Positions 8,755 to 17,439 are shown, numbered from the stretch's first letter. The stretch is 64,000 nt of DNA from JBBQUN01 sp963698395 (GCA_963698395.1 CAVOQQ010000006.1:372001-436000); one strand, 5' to 3'. Numbers and translations: made by a program. The notes: generated from the sequence alone by a model not told the origin.

Positions 8755-8791
8755 CCCGGAATGTCTCGCCGTGCGAGGGGTTGTGCTGGTC

Positions 8792-9439
8792 ATGCTCGTG
8801 GAGATCTGGTCCGACGTCGTCTGCCCCTGGTGCTACATCGGCAAGCGCCGTTGGGAGAAAGGGCTCGCCGACTTCCGAGCCCAACACCCCGACGTCGAGG
8901 TGCAGGTGGCCTATCGCTCGTTCCAGCTCGATCCGCATGCGCCCCAGGGGCCGGGCCTCCCGGTGATCGAGGGCTACGAGAAGAAGTTCGGAGGACCGGA
9001 ACGGGCCCGTGAGATCATCGATCATGTGACCGCCGAGGCGGCAGGTGAGGGTCTCGACTTCGACATGGACATCGCCGTCCGGGCCAACACCCTGCTCTCG
9101 CATCGGCTGCTGGTGCTGGCCGAAGCCGAAGGGGTGCAGCTCGAACTGAAGGAGCGACTCATGCGGGCGTACTTCATCGAAGGTGAGTCGTTGGGTGTGG
9201 TCGACAACCTCGTTCGCTTTGCGGCCGAGGTGGGCATCGATGCCGAGCAGGCTCGCGCCTGGCTCAGTGGCGACGCCGGCAAAGCCGAGGTGCTGAGCCA
9301 TCTCGAGTTCGCCGGTCAGGCCGGCATCACCTCCGTGCCGACCTTCGTGTTCGACCGACAGACCGGTGTTCCCGGGGCCCAGCCGGCCGAGGTGTTCACC
9401 CAGGTGCTCGAACAGTTGGCCGGTGTCGCCGCCGAGTGA
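8792..9439 (+). CDS. DsbA-family (FrnE-like) thioredoxin-fold oxidoreductase
   Basis: A cytoplasmic thioredoxin-fold protein of the DsbA/FrnE/2-hydroxychromene-2-carboxylate isomerase group. The N-terminus has the redox motif CPWC (Cys11 and Cys14) in WSDVVCPWCYIGKRR, followed by the helical insertion and the cis-Pro segment ITSVPTFVFD near residue 185. There is no signal peptide. Length 215 is typical. ATG at 8792 is taken because the protein then starts directly at the first beta strand. The function is probably disulfide or glutathione-type redox chemistry; the substrate is unknown. Confidence 0.88.
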   Translation: MLVEIWSDVVCPWCYIGKRRWEKGLADFRAQHPDVEVQVAYRSFQLDPHAPQGPGLPVIEGYEKKFGGPERAREIIDHVTAEAAGEGLDFDMDIAVRANTLLSHRLLVLAEAEGVQLELKERLMRAYFIEGESLGVVDNLVRFAAEVGIDAEQARAWLSGDAGKAEVLSHLEFAGQAGITSVPTFVFDRQTGVPGAQPAEVFTQVLEQLAGVAAE

Positions 9440-9455
9440 TCGTGCGCCGAAACGC

Positions 9456-11964
9456 TCAGCTGGTGATCACGAACGAGACGTCCTTTTCGAGGACGAGCCC
9501 GCTGGTCGCCTCGAACGTGACCGTGATGTCCAGCGTCACGGTCGAACCTGGTGTGATGTCCTCGTCCAGCAGGAGATCGAACGCGTCACCGGCACCATGC
9601 GCATGGCCGGCCCCTGTCGCCGTGATGATCGCTCCGCTCGCTGCCTCGACGTGCGTGTCGGGGTGATCGGTGCGGACCCGTAGCGTTGCCGCATCGGGAA
9701 GTCCGGTACCGCCGGAGTAGCTGACCCGCACGTCGTAATCGAGTGAGGTGTCGGTGGAGAAGCGGGCCAGACGATGAGTGGCGAGGCCGGAGCCGGCGTT
9801 GATGGCGATCAGCACGGTGCCCGTCGAGGAGGTGTCGAACTCGACGAGGTCCGTCGTGAGGCTGATCCCGCTGATCGTCGGTGAAGAGAACGGATCGGTG
9901 GACGTCAGCGTGATGACGAGTCGGATGAAGGGGTTGCCCTCGTGAACCGAGCCGACGATGTCGCTGCCGATCTCGTAGAAGGTGGCCGTGGTGCCATCGG
10001 GCCCGATCGGGGTCGCCGCGTCGGCCGCTGCGGCATCCACGCCGGTGGCGATCTGCATCCGAGCGGTCGTGCCGGGCGGGAGGTTGCCGAGGAGATCGAG
10101 GTAGCCGTACGAGCCCGAGGTGCCGGTGTCGATCGCTGCGCTGCTGAAGGTGCCGGACGAGACGTACATGCCTTCGACCGGGCCGGGGGTCGCTCCGAAC
10201 GAGACCGGCGACAGCGGATTGGCGGCCAGTGCGCCAACGAGGTTGGTCTCGTCGTCGTAGATCGCCTCCTCGCTGTAGGCGAAGAAGGGCCGTGACGACT
10301 GGAGCAGGGTGCCGGCGGGAATCACGCCGGGGTCACTGTTGATGTAGGCCTTGCCGGGTGCTCCGGCGACGCCGCCGGGATTGTCGCAGGGGAACGTCGT
10401 CGACGGTTGACCTGGCGGGGTCAAGGTGATGCCTTGCCCCGGTACCGGACACACCATCGAGATGTAGGTTGCGTCCTGCGGCAGGAAGTACTCGTAGTCG
10501 AGCAGCGAGTAGGGGATGAAGGCCGTCGACTCGGAGCTGTTGGCATCCGCCTGCTGCACGGCGGCGACGCGCCCGCCGGTCGGGGTGATGCGGAAGGCAG
10601 TGCCGTCGCCTCGAAGGTCGGTGGCGAGGTAGTACGACTTGATCAGGCCGGCGACGACCGTCTCCGTCGGCAGGTTCGTGCCGTCGCTGCCCAGCAGCGA
10701 GAACGTGGCGTCGGCGAAGCCGGCACCGACTCGCAGGTCACGGCTTCGCATACCGAACATCGCCTCGCCGGTGAAAGGGACGCCGAGGATCGAGTCGTTG
10801 TTCTGCGACTTGTTGACGGCGAGGAACGGGACGCCGTTGGTCGAGCGGACCGACGTTCCCTCGCCGGGGCCACCGACACCATTGCCGCCCGCAGCGTCGG
10901 CGACGACGCCGACCGACCCATCAGCCGGCGTCACGGTCCGGGTGGTCACGGTGTTGCCGTGACGAAACTCGAGGTTGACGGCGCCGAACGGCGCTCGGAC
11001 CCAGATCGTCTGGACGTTGCGGGTGGTGGGGAAGATGAACTGGGTGTCGGCGTAGGACTCGGGAACGATCGAGTCCGTCGCATTGCCGAGGCCGCTGCCG
11101 GAGAGGGGAGCCGTCGCGGTGATCACGCTGTTGCGGGTCACGTTCGCGAACGTGAGCATCTGGCCGCGGTTGCCGACCTGGGTGACGCCATCGACGGTGA
11201 TCGAGTTGCCGTTCGAGTAGCTGACGACCGAGAGCTGGCCCGCCAGGCCGGCGACACCGGTGTAGCTGTCGGTCAGGGTGTAGTAGCGGATGCGCGGCGT
11301 CGTGAACGTGAACACCGAAGACTGATCGCTGACGGTGGCGGCCGCCAGCGTTGCCCCAGTAGAGACAGAACTCGCTCGGACCGGTCGGTGCGTCGGCAAG
11401 CTGGACCCAGACGTCGGTGGCGGCGCTGGGGATGGCGCCCTCGATCCACAGGGGGAGCTCCGTGCCGGTGGCGGAGGCGATGGCTCGGAGCCCGGCGCCG
11501 TCGGCCTGGATGTCGCCGGCCGCCAGCGGTGTCGCGGTGTCGAGTTGGATCTGCACCGGGAACTCGGTGGCGTCGGCGCCCGGGTTCTCCATCACGAAGC
11601 ACTGGCGGGACGTCCAGGTCGGGTCCCACCACGTCGGTGAGGCACTCGGCGGTGCCTCGCCCGCGTGCTGCAACGAGAGTGAGCCGTCCGCTGCGGTGAT
11701 GGTGTCGGTCTTCGTGCCGGCATCCCACACGGCGGCTCCACCGAACGGAACCGACGAACCCGAATCCAGATCGAGCATGACGATCCCACTCGAGAGCGCG
11801 GGCACGTCGGCCAACATCCGCGAAGCAACGAACACGCCGGCGATGACAGGCGTGACGAGCCCGGTCAAGACCAACGACGCGACGAGAGCCAGGCCGTAGG
11901 ACACGGCACTGGCTCGGCGCCGACGGGCGGCGTGTCGTTCGTCGAGGCGGAAATCCGACTGCAC
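9456..11964 (-). pseudogene. DUF2341-type cell-surface protein, split by a single-base frameshift
   Basis: One large secreted protein (about 835 residues if repaired) appears split between two frames. The 5' part starts with ATG at 11964. It has a short cytosolic tail, a membrane or signal-anchor segment (about residues 25-50) and a DUF2341-like domain beginning WWDPTWTSRQCF and ending EFCLYWGNA. Near 11345 the coding continues in the other frame as AAATVSDQSSVFTF and runs to 9456. That part is Ser/Thr/Gly-rich beta-type sequence, including an SGDLP-like linker region and a C-terminal fibronectin-like region. A single extra base would explain it: sequencing error, true pseudogene or programmed +1 shift. 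Function unknown, probably extracellular. Confidence 0.7.
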
Positions 11965-12070
11965 GGTGGGTCCATCGGCCCCTGCGGTCAGAAATTGAAC
12001 GCCGGCCTCATGGTCGGCCGATGGCGGTCGACTGGTCTCGGCGGATCCCAGGCGGCGAGACGCGGTCGAC

Positions 12071-12076
12071 TACCCT
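12071..12076 (+). promoter_or_regulatory. -10 box upstream of the selenoperoxiredoxin
   Basis: TACCCT followed by 7 nt and an ATG at 12084. By the pattern seen elsewhere in the window, transcription would start at this ATG, placing a 7-codon reading frame at the very 5' end of the mRNA. Confidence 0.6.
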
Positions 12077-12083
12077 TTGGGAC

Positions 12084-12107
12084 ATGACGAAGCGACGTGC
12101 ATCATGA
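12084..12107 (+). CDS. Possible 7-codon leader ORF (MTKRRAS) coupled to the selenoperoxiredoxin
   Basis: ATG ACG AAG CGA CGT GCA TCA TGA. The start is 7 nt after a TANNNT box, as for real leaderless genes here. Its stop overlaps the peroxiredoxin ATG (ATGA at 12104-12107). The peroxiredoxin itself has no clear ribosome binding site, so ribosomes finishing this short frame could reinitiate there. This is inference from layout only. Confidence 0.4.
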   Translation: MTKRRAS

Positions 12108-12556
12108 GGGTCGGCGACCGTGTCCCAGATTTCGAGCTGCTCGATCAGAGCGGCGCTGCGGTGACTCTGGCGGATCTGCTCGACACCGGACCTGCCGTCC
12201 TGTACTTCTACATCAAGGCCATGACGCCTGGTTGAACGATCGAATCGAAGCACTTCCGTGATCTGTCCGCCGAGTTCGCCGAACTCGGGGCAACGATCGT
12301 GGGGGTGAGCGCCGATCAGGTTGATCGGCAAGCGCAGTTCGATGCAGAAAACGAACTGGGGTTTCCGTTGCTTTCGGACCCCGACAAGAAGGTCGCCAAG
12401 ATCTTCGGTGTGAAGCGACCGGGGCCGTTGCCGAACAAGCGGGCCACGTTCGTGGTCGATGCCGACCGCACGATTCTCGCCCAGATCACCAGCGAGATGA
12501 ACATGAACACCCACGCCGACGAGGCGCTCGAGATCCTGCGAAAGCGCCGGGTGTGA
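12104..12556 (+). CDS. Bcp-type peroxiredoxin with in-frame TGA read as selenocysteine
   Basis: Predicted thiol (selenol) peroxidase reducing H2O2 and organic peroxides. Read through, the 150-residue protein is a complete Bcp/PrxQ-family member: MRVGDRVPDFELLDQ, YFYIKAMTPG-U-TIESKHFRDL, GVSAD, FPLLSDPDKKVAKIFGV and RATFVVDADR. The TGA at 12233-12235 is codon 44 and falls exactly at the invariant peroxidatic cysteine of TPGCT. The frame is otherwise intact for 107 codons afterwards. There is no Cys anywhere, so it would be a 1-Sec enzyme without a resolving Cys, needing an outside reductant; a thioredoxin gene lies 1.2 kb downstream. Selenocysteine peroxiredoxins with TPGUT are known. The alternative is a pseudogene or short ORF starting after the TGA. 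Confidence 0.88.
12242..12263 (+). promoter_or_regulatory. Candidate bacterial SECIS hairpin of the peroxiredoxin
   Basis: Just after the TGA, GAA pairs with TTC around a GCAC loop (12250-12253). Below it, ATC (12244-12246) and G12242 pair with GATC (12260-12263), leaving small bulges. The loop begins with G, as bacterial SECIS rules require. It starts 14 nt after the TGA, at the short edge of the usual spacing. A stronger 8-bp hairpin at 12270-12288 (loop GCC) is an alternative but sits farther away. Folded by eye only. Confidence 0.4.
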
Positions 12557-12576
12557 ATCGGGTGTGACAACAGTCC

Positions 12577-12634
12577 GGGCCCTTTGGCCCTGTTGATTCT
12601 CGGGAACCGCCAAGACACTTGTGCGGTTCCCGAG
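12577..12634 (+). terminator. Double hairpin after the selenoperoxiredoxin
   Basis: A short hairpin (GGGCC-CTTT-GGCCC, 12577-12590) is followed by a long one. In the latter, CTCGGGAACCGC (12599-12610) pairs perfectly with GCGGTTCCCGAG (12623-12634), and CAAG/CTTG extends the stem inward to an ACA loop with one bulged T. No T tract follows. Confidence 0.7.
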
Positions 12635-12656
12635 AGAAGACTGGCTGGAGTCGCCC

Positions 12657-13712
12657 ATGACCGACCTGTCCGCCCCGCAGCTGCAGCTGATCGACGTCAT
12701 CCGCGCCGTTCCCGATTCGTGCCGCCGGCGCTCGACGCGGCGTGGCCTGGTGCTCGTCGCCCGCGACGTCACGTTCTACGCCGCGACCGTCGCCGGCTTG
12801 CTGCTCACCGATCGCTGGTACCTGGTGCTGCCGCTGTGGCTGCTCGCCGGTCTGGCCGTCGCCGGCATGTTCGTGCTCGGCCATGACGCGGCTCACAACG
12901 TCTTGGTCGACGACGACGACCTGAACCGCACCCTCGGTCGCCTGCTGTTCGTGCCGGCCCTGCACATCCACGAGTCGTGGGTGCTCGGTCACAATCGCAT
13001 CCATCACGGGCACACCCTGAAGCAGGGAATGGACTTCGTCTGGCACCCGCTCACGCCCGAGCAGTACCGCAGCCTCAGCGCCACCGGGAAGTTCGCCCAT
13101 CGCATCGAGTGGTCGGCGCTCGGAGCCGGCGTGTACTACCTGCGCCGGGTCTGGTGGGCGAAGATGGTCACCCTCGACCCTCCGGCGAAGTGGGCGGACC
13201 GCATCCGCTCCGACCGTCGATTCCTCGAGGTCTCGGTCGCCCTCATCGTGGCTGCGTTCACCGCCGTCAGCACCTTCACCACCGAGGGAGGCGTCGTCGC
13301 GGTGGTCGTCGGCGCCCTGTGGCTGACCTTCAAGGTGTTGGTCGTGCCCTTCCTGCTCTTCAGCTGGATCATCGGCTGGACCGTGTACGTCCACCACATC
13401 GAGCCGGACATGCACTGGCTGAAACGATCCGAGTGGACCAAGGTCGGCGGGCAACTCGATGGCACGACCGTGCTGCGCATGCCGCCGGGAGCGAACCTGG
13501 TCTTCCACTGGATCTTCGTCCACATGCCGCATCACGTCGACATGCGGATCCCTTGCTACGAGCTCGAAGCCGCGGCCGACGCCATCATCGCTGCTTACCC
13601 CGACCGGGTCGTCGAGCGGCGATTCCGCTGGCGGGATTATCTCGCCGCCACACGTGGTTGCAAGGTGTACGACTTCGACCATGGAAGCTGGATGCCCTAC
13701 CCGACTCGGTGA
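12657..13712 (+). CDS. Membrane fatty-acid desaturase-type protein
   Basis: A membrane-bound diiron enzyme of the fatty acid desaturase/hydroxylase superfamily. The three histidine boxes are present: GHDAAHN (about residue 79), HNRIHHGHT (about 109) and HMPHHVDMRIP (about 288). Two hydrophobic pairs (about 35-75 and 195-250) would anchor it in the membrane. The ATG at 12657 (351 aa) has GGAG about 9 nt upstream. A GTG at 12621 is rejected because it lies in the terminator hairpin. The substrate could be an acyl lipid or a carotenoid/alkane-like compound; the sequence alone does not say. Confidence 0.85.
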   Translation: MTDLSAPQLQLIDVIRAVPDSCRRRSTRRGLVLVARDVTFYAATVAGLLLTDRWYLVLPLWLLAGLAVAGMFVLGHDAAHNVLVDDDDLNRTLGRLLFVPALHIHESWVLGHNRIHHGHTLKQGMDFVWHPLTPEQYRSLSATGKFAHRIEWSALGAGVYYLRRVWWAKMVTLDPPAKWADRIRSDRRFLEVSVALIVAAFTAVSTFTTEGGVVAVVVGALWLTFKVLVVPFLLFSWIIGWTVYVHHIEPDMHWLKRSEWTKVGGQLDGTTVLRMPPGANLVFHWIFVHMPHHVDMRIPCYELEAAADAIIAAYPDRVVERRFRWRDYLAATRGCKVYDFDHGSWMPYPTR

Positions 13713-13787
13713 TGGTGTCTCCGCCGACATCGTCGCAACCATCGGGGCCGGCGTCTGCCGGTCCATCGCCAGAGGAGGCGACTGTTC

Positions 13788-14171
13788 ATGAGTGCATCCA
13801 CCATTGATCTCACGATCGACAAGTTCGAGTCCACCGTCGGTACCGACGGGGTGGTGCTCATCGACTTCTGGGCATCGTGGTGCGGTCCGTGCCGTACGTT
13901 CGGCCCGATCTTCGAAGCCTCGGCGGCCAAGCACACCGATCACACCTTCGCCAAGGTCGACACCGAGGCCGAGCAGCAGCTCGCCGGTGCCCTCAACATC
14001 CAGTCGATCCCCACGCTGATGATCTTCCGTGATGGCGTCCTGTTGTTCTCCCAGCCGGGTGCTCTTCCCGGCGATGCGCTGGAAGATCTCATCTCCCAGG
14101 TCGAGGCGCTCGACATGGAACAGGTCAAGGCCGAGATCGCCAGCCAGACCGGGGCCGCGGCCGAAGGCTGA
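13788..14171 (+). CDS. trxA: Thioredoxin
   Basis: A small dithiol reductant with the classical WCGPC active site (Trp31-Cys32-Gly-Pro-Cys35) in LIDFWASWCGPC, the FAKVDTE strand, and the cis-Pro segment SIPTLMIF near residue 75. Length 127 is slightly above the usual 105-110 because of a C-terminal helical tail rich in Ala/Glu. A strong RBS (AGGAGG at 13773-13778, 9 nt before ATG) fixes the start. Its nearness to the selenoperoxiredoxin makes it a candidate reductant, but a terminator and the desaturase gene separate them. Confidence 0.92.
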   Translation: MSASTIDLTIDKFESTVGTDGVVLIDFWASWCGPCRTFGPIFEASAAKHTDHTFAKVDTEAEQQLAGALNIQSIPTLMIFRDGVLLFSQPGALPGDALEDLISQVEALDMEQVKAEIASQTGAAAEG

Positions 14172-14175
14172 GCCG

Positions 14176-14249
14176 TTCGGCCCACGGGCCGAAACCATCG
14201 AATCGCAGTTCCGAGTGTCCCGGGTGCCCGTGGTGACCCGGGACACTCG
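14176..14249 (+). terminator. Two hairpins after the thioredoxin gene
   Basis: TTCGGCC-CACG-GGCCGAA (14176-14193) is followed by a 14-bp perfect stem, 14212-14225 with 14236-14249, closing a 10-nt loop. There is no T tract. The long perfect stem could also be a protein-binding site upstream of the GGDEF/EAL gene. Confidence 0.65.
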
Positions 14250-14287
14250 CGTGGGACGAGCCGTTCCACCAGCGATCTGACGGCATC

Positions 14288-16408
14288 GTGCGCTCGATGA
14301 TTCCTCACGGTCGACCGTTTGGCGCCGACAGGTACCTCGTGCGAGTTCCGCGTCGACAGCGAAGGCGATTCGAGCGAGGTGCGACGCTGTTGTCGCGCTA
14401 TGCGTTCACCTCGTTGGTCGTGATCGTCGCCATCGGTTTCGCCCTTGCCGTCCTGATCCAGCAGACCGTCCGCAGCCGAGCCATCGAAGACGCCTCCGAT
14501 GCCGGCGCCCTGGCGGCGAACATCGCGGTGTCGTCGGTGCTGACGCCGGCGGACCTCCAGCGTGACTTCGTGCCGCTGTCCGAAGAGCGGTTCGTCGAGC
14601 TCGACGAGACCCTGACCCCGAGCTTGCAGGAGAACGGCGTCGTTCGGTTGAAGGTGTGGAACCGCCAGCACTGGCTGATCTACTCCGACAATCCGGCCTT
14701 GCGAGGTCGCTGGTTCGCAGGAACGCCAAACCTCGAGGCAACCTTCGCCGGGGAATCGGTGACCGAGTTCACCGACCTCTCCGCTCCCGAGGAGCGGGCT
14801 GATCAGGCGATCCAAGACGACGAACTCCTCGCGGTCTACGTGCCCATTCGATTGGGCGACGACGACACGCTGAAGACCAGTGGCAGCGACGAGATCATCG
14901 GTGCCTACGAGATCTACCTGCCGACCGCCCCGATCTACCAGCGGGCCTGGGACTCCACGTACCGACTCGTCGGTGCACTCGCCGCCGGGACCGTGCTGCT
15001 CTACCTGGCCCTCTACGGCTTGGTCCGCCGAGCGTCGAACACCATCGAGCACCAGGCCGAAGAGAACCTGTACCAGGCGACCCACGATGAAGTCACCGGG
15101 CTCGGCAACCGAGAGCTCCTGCTGGCCGAGCTGAATCAGATGCTCGATGGTCGCCACGGCCTTCCTCGACCGGGATCGCTGCTGCTGCTCGGACTCGACG
15201 GCTTCGACACGGTGAACGACACCCTCGGCCATCAACGCGGTGACGCCGTGCTGAAGGCCGTCGCCGACCGTCTGGCCGACCAAGCTCGGGAAACCGACCT
15301 CATCGCCCGCGTCGGTGTCGACGAGTTCGCCGTCGTGCTCGGCGGTGAAGCATCACCGGAACAGCTGCCGGGGCTCGCCTCACGATTCCTTGCCTCGATG
15401 CTCGAACCGATCGATGTCGAGGGCGTGCGACTCGACGTTCGGGCCTCGGCCGGAATCTGCCTGACCGAAGGCGACGACGACACGGCGGCCGAGTTGTTGC
15501 GGCGGAGCCGAGTGGCGCTGGGCGAGGCCAAGCAGCAGTTCACGACCGTCGAGGTCTACCGGCCGACGCTCGAACGATTCTCGCCCGAAGCGTTGGCGCT
15601 GCTGGGCGAGGTCCGCTCCGCCATCGCCGACGGCCAGTTCGAGCTTTACTACCAACCACAGGTCGACAACACCACCGCCGAACTCATCGGTGCCGAGGCG
15701 CTCGTTCGTTGGCACCACCCCGAACGCGGCTTTCTGCCGCCGTTCTCGTTCATGCCCGCGGTCGAGGTCCTGCCCATCGGACGAGAGCTCACCGACCACA
15801 TCCTGCGTACCGCGGTCCAACAGATCGCAACCTGGCAGGCACAGGGGCGCTCGCTCGCCGTTTCGGTGAACCTCTCGCCCCGGGACTGCAACGACACCAA
15901 TCTCCCGTCGATCGTCGCCGGATTGCTGGCGGAGTTCGACGTCGACGCTCGTTGGCTCCACCTCGAACTCACCGAAGGCAACATCGTGGCCAACCAGGAG
16001 CGGACGGCCGGTGTGCTCACGGCCCTGCGCTCCCTCGGATGTGAGATCGCGATCGACGACTTCGGTACGGGCTACGCATCGCTCAACTACCTGGCCACGT
16101 TGCCGGCGACCGTGCTCAAGATCGACCAGTCGTTCGTGAAGGTCATGCTCACCGATGAACAGGCCGACGCGATCGTTCGCTACAGCATCGACCTCGGCCA
16201 CGCGATGGGCATGGCGATCGTTGCCGAAGGCATCGAAGATGCTGATGTGATGGCAGCGCTTGCCGAAGCGGGATGCGATGTCGCCCAGGGGTACTACGTC
16301 GCTCGCCCGATGCCGGTCGTCGAACTCGAGGCGTGGATGCAGGACTACGACCCGGCGAGGTTCGCCGTGGCCGACTCCATGAACGGGTCAGCAACGGTGT
16401 TCCGATGA
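14288..16408 (+). CDS. Membrane GGDEF-EAL protein, degenerate cyclase and probable c-di-GMP phosphodiesterase
   Basis: A membrane sensor that probably hydrolyses cyclic di-GMP. Order: a transmembrane helix (about 35-58), an extracytoplasmic sensor region (about 60-220), a second helix (about 225-248), a GGDEF domain (about 265-420) and an EAL domain (about 440-690). The GGDEF signature is degenerate (GVDEF), so cyclase activity may be lost. The EAL domain keeps GAEALVRW, NLSPRD, LELTEGN, IDDFGTGYASL, LKIDQSFV and VAEGIE, so phosphodiesterase activity is likely. GTG 14288 and ATG 14297 are both possible starts. The stop overlaps the next start (ATGA), coupling it to a lipoprotein. Confidence 0.9.
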   Translation: MRSMIPHGRPFGADRYLVRVPRRQRRRFERGATLLSRYAFTSLVVIVAIGFALAVLIQQTVRSRAIEDASDAGALAANIAVSSVLTPADLQRDFVPLSEERFVELDETLTPSLQENGVVRLKVWNRQHWLIYSDNPALRGRWFAGTPNLEATFAGESVTEFTDLSAPEERADQAIQDDELLAVYVPIRLGDDDTLKTSGSDEIIGAYEIYLPTAPIYQRAWDSTYRLVGALAAGTVLLYLALYGLVRRASNTIEHQAEENLYQATHDEVTGLGNRELLLAELNQMLDGRHGLPRPGSLLLLGLDGFDTVNDTLGHQRGDAVLKAVADRLADQARETDLIARVGVDEFAVVLGGEASPEQLPGLASRFLASMLEPIDVEGVRLDVRASAGICLTEGDDDTAAELLRRSRVALGEAKQQFTTVEVYRPTLERFSPEALALLGEVRSAIADGQFELYYQPQVDNTTAELIGAEALVRWHHPERGFLPPFSFMPAVEVLPIGRELTDHILRTAVQQIATWQAQGRSLAVSVNLSPRDCNDTNLPSIVAGLLAEFDVDARWLHLELTEGNIVANQERTAGVLTALRSLGCEIAIDDFGTGYASLNYLATLPATVLKIDQSFVKVMLTDEQADAIVRYSIDLGHAMGMAIVAEGIEDADVMAALAEAGCDVAQGYYVARPMPVVELEAWMQDYDPARFAVADSMNGSATVFR

Positions 16409-17439
16409 CGCTCTCGATCACGAAACGATCCAACCGAGTCGGTGCCGCGCTCGTCGGGATGTGCCTCGTCGCGGTCGGCTGCTCCGGGGAGCCGACGCTC
16501 GAGCAGTCGGAGCCCGTCTTCGCCGTCGAGCGCGACGTGGTGAGCAACGTGCGGCCACTGGCGATGATCGATCCCACCGCCGTGATCGATGCCGCCGACC
16601 TTCGACTGCTCCTGCAGGCCTTGCTCACCGAGCACTCCCTGCTCTCCATCGAGGCCATGCGCATCGTCATCGATGGTGGCGACGTGACGGCAACGCTCGA
16701 GCAGCTGACCGCCAACACCGACGGGCTGACGGGAGCCATCGGTCTGATCTACGGACGAGACGGCGCCTTCGCCTTCGACCAGTTGTGGACGAACCACATC
16801 GAGTTCTTCAATCGCTACGGTGCGGCGCTTCGTTCGGGGAACGAGGCCGAAAAGCAGTCCGTCGAGCTCGAGCTCGGACACTACGAGACCGACTTCTCCT
16901 CCTACATCGAGGCGGCAACGGCCGGCGAACTCGACGTCCACACGGTCGAACACGTGCTGCACAGTCATGTGCAGCAACTCCTCGACCAAGCCGATGCCTG
17001 GTCGGCCGGCCGATACGACGAGGCCTATGCACTGCAGCTCGAAGCGCACGACCACGCCGACGTGATCGCTGCGGCGCTCGCCACCGGATTCGCCGGCCAG
17101 AATCCCGAGGTCTTTCCCGGCTCGGTCTCCTCACCCGAGAACGACCGGTGCGCGATCGCTCAGCTTCGAGCATCGTCGGCACTCTCTTTCGAAGCTGCTG
17201 CCGTGCTCGCCGAACGATCTGGCACCGCTGATCGCCGTCGAGCCGCCGAGGCAGCGGCCGACCAGGCACGTGAGGCAGCCATCGAGGCGACGGACACCGA
17301 AGGCGCCGTCGACGCAATCATCGACGGCTTCCGCTCCGATGTCGCGGCCTTCGGTGACGCCGTCGAACCGGGTGTTCCGGCGGCACGAGATGCTCGCGCC
17401 ACCGAACTCGGCGGTCTGCTGGTCGATGACTGCAGCTGA
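16405..17439 (+). CDS. Helical lipoprotein coupled to the EAL-domain gene
   Basis: A 344-residue lipoprotein. The N-terminus has a signal with lipobox LVAVGC (Cys about 26), so it should be lipid-anchored outside the cytoplasmic membrane. The rest is helical with two related repeats containing patterns such as LLTEHSLLSIEAM, LWTNHIEFFNRYG and LDQADAWSAGRYDEAYAL. Similar repeats occur in extracytoplasmic helical-bundle proteins of unknown role in Gram-positive bacteria. The ATG overlaps the upstream stop. It could be a partner or ligand sensor of the c-di-GMP protein, but that is inference. Confidence 0.75.
   Translation: MTLSITKRSNRVGAALVGMCLVAVGCSGEPTLEQSEPVFAVERDVVSNVRPLAMIDPTAVIDAADLRLLLQALLTEHSLLSIEAMRIVIDGGDVTATLEQLTANTDGLTGAIGLIYGRDGAFAFDQLWTNHIEFFNRYGAALRSGNEAEKQSVELELGHYETDFSSYIEAATAGELDVHTVEHVLHSHVQQLLDQADAWSAGRYDEAYALQLEAHDHADVIAAALATGFAGQNPEVFPGSVSSPENDRCAIAQLRASSALSFEAAAVLAERSGTADRRRAAEAAADQAREAAIEATDTEGAVDAIIDGFRSDVAAFGDAVEPGVPAARDARATELGGLLVDDCS

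Noticed and set aside
8719..8793. Longer glcD starting at ATG 8793
   Set aside because: It would overlap the divergent DsbA-like start, adds an unconserved N-terminus and would include the -10 box and inverted repeat as coding sequence.
12270..12288. 8-bp hairpin with GCC loop as the peroxiredoxin SECIS
   Set aside because: Its apical loop is 42 nt after the TGA, beyond the usual distance, and the complementarity can arise from the codons of EFAEL; kept only as an alternative.
12299..12556. Short 85-aa peroxiredoxin fragment as an independent gene
   Set aside because: It would lack the N-terminal half of the fold and the active site, whereas readthrough of a single TGA gives a full-length protein.
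12621..12656. GTG 12621 as start of the desaturase
   Set aside because: It lies inside the terminator hairpin of the preceding gene; ATG 12657 has an RBS.
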